DNA of 8,592 bases from JAOUEA01 sp035711865 (GTDB lineage Bacteria; Actinomycetota; UBA4738; HRBIN12). The stretch lies in the NCBI GenBank assembly GCA_035711865.1, contig DASTBT010000139.1:1-8592 (forward strand). Reading direction: 5' to 3'. The notes under the pieces are model-generated. The model had not been told where the DNA came from. It ran no database searches and saw only the letters and a program-made list of their open reading frames with translations. This document shows positions 5,756 through 8,592 of this stretch, one piece after another (within the stretch, counting starts at the first letter, position 1; each line of letters opens with the position of its first letter). A program made the translations under genes and the position numbers.

Positions 5756-6573
5756 CCCAGCAGCCCCTGTTCACCGAGGACCAGGTCCAGCGGTACTCGC
5801 GGCACATCATCCTTCCCAACATCGGTGGGGCGGGCCAGCGGAAGCTGATCGACAGCTCGGTGCTCGTGATCGGCGCCGGCGGGTTGGGCTCCCCGGTCGC
5901 GCTCTACCTCGCGGCCGCCGGCATCGGCAAGCTCGGCATCGTCGACTTCGACGAGGTCGATCTCTCGAACCTGCAGCGCCAGATCCTGCACACGACCGAC
6001 GACGTCGGGCGCTCCAAGGTCGAGAGCGCCGTCGAGCACCTGCGCGCGATCAACCCGACGATCGAGGTCGTCGGTCACGAGCAGCTGTTGTTCTCGACGA
6101 ACGTGTACGAGGTGTTCGAGGGCTACGACGTGATCGTCGACGGCACCGACAACTTTCCCGTGCGCTACCTCGTGAACGACGCGACCCAGTTCATGGGCAA
6201 GCCGCTCGTCTACGGCTCGATCTACCAGTTCGAAGGCCAGGCCACCGTGTTCATGCCCGGTCAGGAGACGCCGTGCTACCGGTGCCTGTTCCCCTCGCCG
6301 CCGCCCCCCGGCACCGTGCCGAGCTGCGCCGAGGGAGGCGTCTTCGGCGTGCTGCCCGGCGTGATCGGCGGCATCCAGGCGACCGAGGCGATCAAGCTGA
6401 TCACCGGCGAGGGCGACTCGCTCGCGGGTCGCCTGCTGCTCTACGACGCCCTGCACATGGACTTCCAGGAAGTGAAGATCCGCTGGGACGCCGATTGCCC
6501 CGTCTGCGGCAAGGAGCCCACGATCACCGAGCTGATCGACTACGAGGCGTTCTGCGGCGTGCCCGCGCGCTGA
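5752..6573 (+). CDS. moeB: MoeB/ThiF-family adenylyltransferase (E1-like) without rhodanese domain
   Basis: This 273-residue E1-like enzyme should adenylate the C-terminal glycine of a ubiquitin-fold sulfur carrier, most likely the one encoded next. Landmarks matching E. coli MoeB are R14, the ATP loop GAGGLGS (41-47), D65, R76 in SNLQRQ, K89 and D133 in DGTDN. Structural zinc ligands are C175/C178 (CYRC) and C249/C252 (CPVC). C192 in PSCAEGGVFGVLPG sits where thioester- or persulfide-handling cysteines are found in relatives. It ends at DYEAFCGVPAR, where actinobacterial MoeZ proteins continue through a linker into a rhodanese sulfurtransferase domain; here the stop comes at once and only 34 bases separate it from the next gene. 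The GTG start overlaps the upstream stop, with GAGGAGGAG (5732-5740) as ribosome binding site. The partner could also be MoaD or ThiS encoded elsewhere. Confidence 0.93.
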   Translation: MTQQPLFTEDQVQRYSRHIILPNIGGAGQRKLIDSSVLVIGAGGLGSPVALYLAAAGIGKLGIVDFDEVDLSNLQRQILHTTDDVGRSKVESAVEHLRAINPTIEVVGHEQLLFSTNVYEVFEGYDVIVDGTDNFPVRYLVNDATQFMGKPLVYGSIYQFEGQATVFMPGQETPCYRCLFPSPPPPGTVPSCAEGGVFGVLPGVIGGIQATEAIKLITGEGDSLAGRLLLYDALHMDFQEVKIRWDADCPVCGKEPTITELIDYEAFCGVPAR

Positions 6574-6607
6574 GACCCGACGACACCCACAGGAGAGACG
6601 AACGACG

Positions 6608-6886
6608 ATGGCCGTGACCGTGAAGCTCCCGACGATCCTCCGCAAGTTCAGCGGGAACGAGGCGAAGGTCGGCGCCGACGGCGCCACGCTCCGCGATGTG
6701 CTCGCCGACCTCGAGGGCAACTACCCGGGCATCACGAAGAACGTGATCGCCGACGACGGGGGGCTGCACCGCTTCATCAACGTCTACCTCAACGACGAGG
6801 ACGTGCGCTACCTCGGGTCGCTCGAGACCGAGGTCGCCGACGGCGACACGGTGAGCATCCTGCCCGCGGTGGCCGGCGGCCGCTGA
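6608..6886 (+). CDS. cysO: CysO-like sulfur-carrier protein (MoaD/ThiS ubiquitin fold) ending Gly-Gly-Arg
   Basis: This 92-residue beta-grasp protein closely resembles mycobacterial CysO: VKLPTILRKF at the N-terminus, LEGNYPGI in the middle, LHRFINVYLNDEDVR near residue 60, and DGDTVSILPAVAGG at the end. In the CysO pathway the C-terminal glycine is thiocarboxylated and passes sulfur to O-phosphoserine through CysM, and Mec then frees cysteine. The C-terminus here is G90-G91-R92: one arginine follows the diglycine, whereas M. tuberculosis CysO, as I recall it, stops at Gly-Gly. The arginine would have to be removed before adenylation, and the JAMM protease encoded two genes upstream is the obvious candidate. 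AGGAG at 6591-6595 lies 12 bases before the ATG, slightly far. It follows moeB by 34 bases in the same presumed transcript. No cysM follows. A general MoaD/ThiS role remains possible. Confidence 0.88.
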   Translation: MAVTVKLPTILRKFSGNEAKVGADGATLRDVLADLEGNYPGITKNVIADDGGLHRFINVYLNDEDVRYLGSLETEVADGDTVSILPAVAGGR

Positions 6887-6902
6887 CGCGCCGCGGGGAG
6901 CG

Positions 6903-6908
6903 TAGTCT
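6903..6908 (+). promoter_or_regulatory. Putative -10 element (TAGTCT) for a leaderless kinase transcript
   Basis: TAGTCT matches TAnnnT and ends six bases before the GTG at 6915, the same geometry as at 1275 and 4210. No Shine-Dalgarno precedes the GTG. This suggests the kinase starts its own transcript, separate from the sulfur-carrier cluster that ends 28 bases upstream. Confidence 0.45.
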
Positions 6909-6914
6909 TCGCGC

Positions 6915-8246
6915 GTGGCGTCGGATGCGGTCGTCCTCGGCATCGATCAAGGAAGCAGCGGGGCTCGTGCGGCGGTGATGACCGCCGCGGGCGTCGTGCT
7001 CGGATCGGGCCGGGCGGCCTGTGACGACCTGCGCCGCACCCCCCATGGAAGCGAGCACGACCCCCGAGCCTGGCTCGAAGAGTCGTTCGGCGCGGGGCGG
7101 GCCGCCCTCGCGGCCTCGGGTCGTTCCTCGGTCGATGCGATCGGCGTCGGTGCGCTCGGACCTGCCCCGGTCGTGCTCGACGACGATCTCCGGCCGCTCG
7201 TTCCCTCACCGTTGTTCCCGATCGAGCCGGTTCCTGCCTGGGTCCGACGTCTGCCGAGCGGCGTCGTCGATCGTGCGGCGTGGGTGGTCGACGTCACCGG
7301 CTTCCTCGTGGGCGCGCTCGTCGGGCGTCCGGTGATCGACCGCATCACGGCCGCCGACCACATCGTCGATGCGATCACGGCGACGATCCCCGTCCCCGAT
7401 CCGATCGAGCCGCTCGACATCGCAGGTGAGCTCGGTGTTGCCGCAGCCCAACGACTCGGGCTCATCCCCGGTGTGCCCGTCGTCGCCGGCACGTACGACA
7501 CGTTCGTCGACCTCGCCGGCGTCGGGGTCGGTGCGACCGGTGAGGGTGCGATCCTGTTGGGGAGCACCGCCATCGTGGGTGTAGTGCGGGACGAGCCCGA
7601 TGCACCCGTGGGTCTCCGCGCGAGCCCGCACGTCGGCCCCGGCTGGTTCGTGGGCGGCTGGACGTCGGCCGCCGGGCGCGCGCTCGCCTGGGCAGCGTCG
7701 CTCGCGCCGAGCGCCGAACGGGACCGCATCGTCGCCGAGGCCGGCGCGATGTCGCCCGGGTCGGCCGGCGTGCTGGGGTTGCCTTCCCTCGACGGGGAAC
7801 GGGCGCCGGTCTGGGATCCGGCCGCCCGGGGGGCGTTGATCGGCCTCACCACCGACACGACACTCGCGGGTATCTACCGAGGCATGCTCGACGGCGTGGT
7901 GCTGTCGACGGCGGACCTCGCCGCGCGGCTCGGGCCGGTGAGCGGAGACGTGCCGTGGATAGCGGCCGGAGGGGGGGTGCGGGACGGAGCGTGGCTGCAG
8001 GCGACCGCCGACGCGCTCGGCGGTTCGCTCGCGGTCGTCGATCTGCCCGACGCGGGCGGGCCGGCGCGGCTCGCACTGGAGGCGATCGGACGTGCCGCCC
8101 CCCCGGCCGATCGACGGGTCGTTCGTCCGAACGACCGTGCCACGGCGCGCTGGCGCGAGCTGGCCCAGGTGTATCGAGGCCTGCACCACGATCTCCAGGA
8201 CCGCATGCATCGTCTCGGTGCGCTCGCGGAGGGAGACGCCCCGTGA
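6915..8246 (+). CDS. FGGY-family carbohydrate kinase, short form
   Basis: FGGY kinases phosphorylate sugars or polyols with ATP. The phosphate-1 loop GIDQGSSGARAAV starts at residue 9. D195 in AGTYDTFVDLAGVG is the likely catalytic base, LLGSTAIV follows, LDGERAPVWDPAARG (about 292-306) is the FGGY signature region, and AAGGGVRDGAWLQ (about 350) is the adenosine-site motif. At 443 residues it is shorter than the usual 480-520. The N-terminal domain is reduced: the stretch normally carrying a W-x-D-x-R sugar-contact motif reads LFPIEPVPAWVRR, so the substrate cannot be inferred. GTG at 6915 is chosen because the phosphate loop follows at once and a -10-like hexamer sits six bases upstream. The stop overlaps the next start by four bases, coupling it to a dehydrogenase, as expected for a sugar or polyol catabolic unit. 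Confidence 0.9.
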   Translation: MASDAVVLGIDQGSSGARAAVMTAAGVVLGSGRAACDDLRRTPHGSEHDPRAWLEESFGAGRAALAASGRSSVDAIGVGALGPAPVVLDDDLRPLVPSPLFPIEPVPAWVRRLPSGVVDRAAWVVDVTGFLVGALVGRPVIDRITAADHIVDAITATIPVPDPIEPLDIAGELGVAAAQRLGLIPGVPVVAGTYDTFVDLAGVGVGATGEGAILLGSTAIVGVVRDEPDAPVGLRASPHVGPGWFVGGWTSAAGRALAWAASLAPSAERDRIVAEAGAMSPGSAGVLGLPSLDGERAPVWDPAARGALIGLTTDTTLAGIYRGMLDGVVLSTADLAARLGPVSGDVPWIAAGGGVRDGAWLQATADALGGSLAVVDLPDAGGPARLALEAIGRAAPPADRRVVRPNDRATARWRELAQVYRGLHHDLQDRMHRLGALAEGDAP

Positions 8247-8592
8247 GCCGGCGGACGATGCGCGCGGCGCGGCTGCACGGCCTCGAGGACCTGCGGATCG
8301 ACATCCTCGAGGTGCCCGAGGCCGCGCCGGGGGAGCTGCTCGTGCGCATCGAGGCCAACGGCGTGTGCGCCACCGACGCCAGGAAGTACCGCGTCGGCGT
8401 GAACGACGGGAGATACCCGTTCAACCCCGGTCACGAGTGGGTGGGCCACGTCGAGGCGGTCGGCGACGGCGTCGTCGACTGGGAACCGGGGCACCGCCTG
8501 TACGGCGACACCTACGGCGGGTACGCCGAGCTCACCACGATCGCGGTCGAGCCGAGCGGGTGGTCGTGCGGGCCGACCCGCCTTCCCGACGA
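8243..8592 (+). CDS. Medium-chain (zinc-type) alcohol/polyol dehydrogenase, 3' truncated
   Basis: The 116 visible residues are the GroES-like N-terminal domain of an MDR dehydrogenase, which typically oxidises a sugar alcohol or similar substrate with NAD(P). Catalytic zinc residues are C42 and T44 in NGVCATD and H64-E65 in PGHEWVGHVEAVG. Instead of the usual GDRV the protein has PGHRLYGDTYGGYAEL (82-97). The four-cysteine structural zinc lobe normally expected just after this point is missing from the visible part; only one Cys (in GWSCGP) is seen. The GTG at 8243 is favoured by GGAGGGA (8228-8234) 8 bases upstream and by the GTGA overlap with the kinase stop. An in-frame ATG at 8258 is an alternative. 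The coenzyme-binding Rossmann domain lies beyond the window. Confidence 0.88.
   Translation, partial: MSRRTMRAARLHGLEDLRIDILEVPEAAPGELLVRIEANGVCATDARKYRVGVNDGRYPFNPGHEWVGHVEAVGDGVVDWEPGHRLYGDTYGGYAELTTIAVEPSGWSCGPTRLPD

Noticed and set aside
5641..6720. A 359-codon minus-strand frame
   Set aside because: It is antisense to the MoeB-like gene, which is supported residue by residue; no domain is seen in the antisense translation.

Overview
The window is very GC-rich, with most codons ending in G or C, and every recognisable gene lies on the + strand. Three features suggest a high-GC actinobacterium, probably an uncultured or environmental lineage. There is a Mec/MoeB/CysO-type sulfur-carrier cluster. 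Several genes have a -10-like hexamer exactly six bases before the start codon and no Shine-Dalgarno, the leaderless pattern common in Actinobacteria. The RNB nuclease carries the 'DLDQ' form of its active site, which I recall from actinobacterial homologues. I cannot place it below phylum level.

Layout. Positions 1-1109 hold the 3' part of an amidohydrolase-family (TIM-barrel) gene. A 177-base gap follows with a hairpin, a five-codon mini-ORF behind a strong Shine-Dalgarno, and a palindrome. Positions 1287-2714 encode a compact RNB-domain (RNase II/R-like) exonuclease, and 2787-4067 an uncharacterised protein whose N-terminal half resembles nitroreductase/SagB-type flavoproteins. A 154-base gap then holds two near-identical palindromes flanking a GC-rich hairpin. 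Positions 4222-5271 encode selenophosphate synthetase (selD). The three-gene cluster at 5357-6886 encodes a JAMM/MPN+ metalloprotease (Mec-like), an E1-like MoeB/ThiF adenylyltransferase and a CysO-like ubiquitin-fold sulfur carrier. Positions 6915-8246 encode a short FGGY-family sugar kinase, overlapping by 4 bases a medium-chain dehydrogenase that runs off the window at 8592.

How the genes work together. In the sulfur-carrier cluster, MoeB should adenylate the carrier C-terminus, a sulfur donor should convert it to a thiocarboxylate, and the JAMM protease should either expose the Gly-Gly terminus or release cysteine from a carrier-cysteine adduct. This carrier ends Gly-Gly-Arg, so it appears to need trimming. 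The MoeB stops where MoeZ proteins continue into a rhodanese domain, and no cysM is visible, so sulfur donor and acceptor must be encoded elsewhere. SelD directly upstream makes this a sulfur/selenium-flavoured neighbourhood. The kinase and dehydrogenase form a separate sugar or polyol unit.

The least explained signal is a palindrome, TGACATC-N6-GATGTCA, that occurs three times (1186, 4097, 4147), always between genes and with the same six-base spacer. It looks like an operator for an unidentified regulator linking the RNB/nitroreductase-like genes and selD, although a dispersed intergenic repeat is the main alternative. No RNA genes, insertion sequences or CRISPR arrays were seen.
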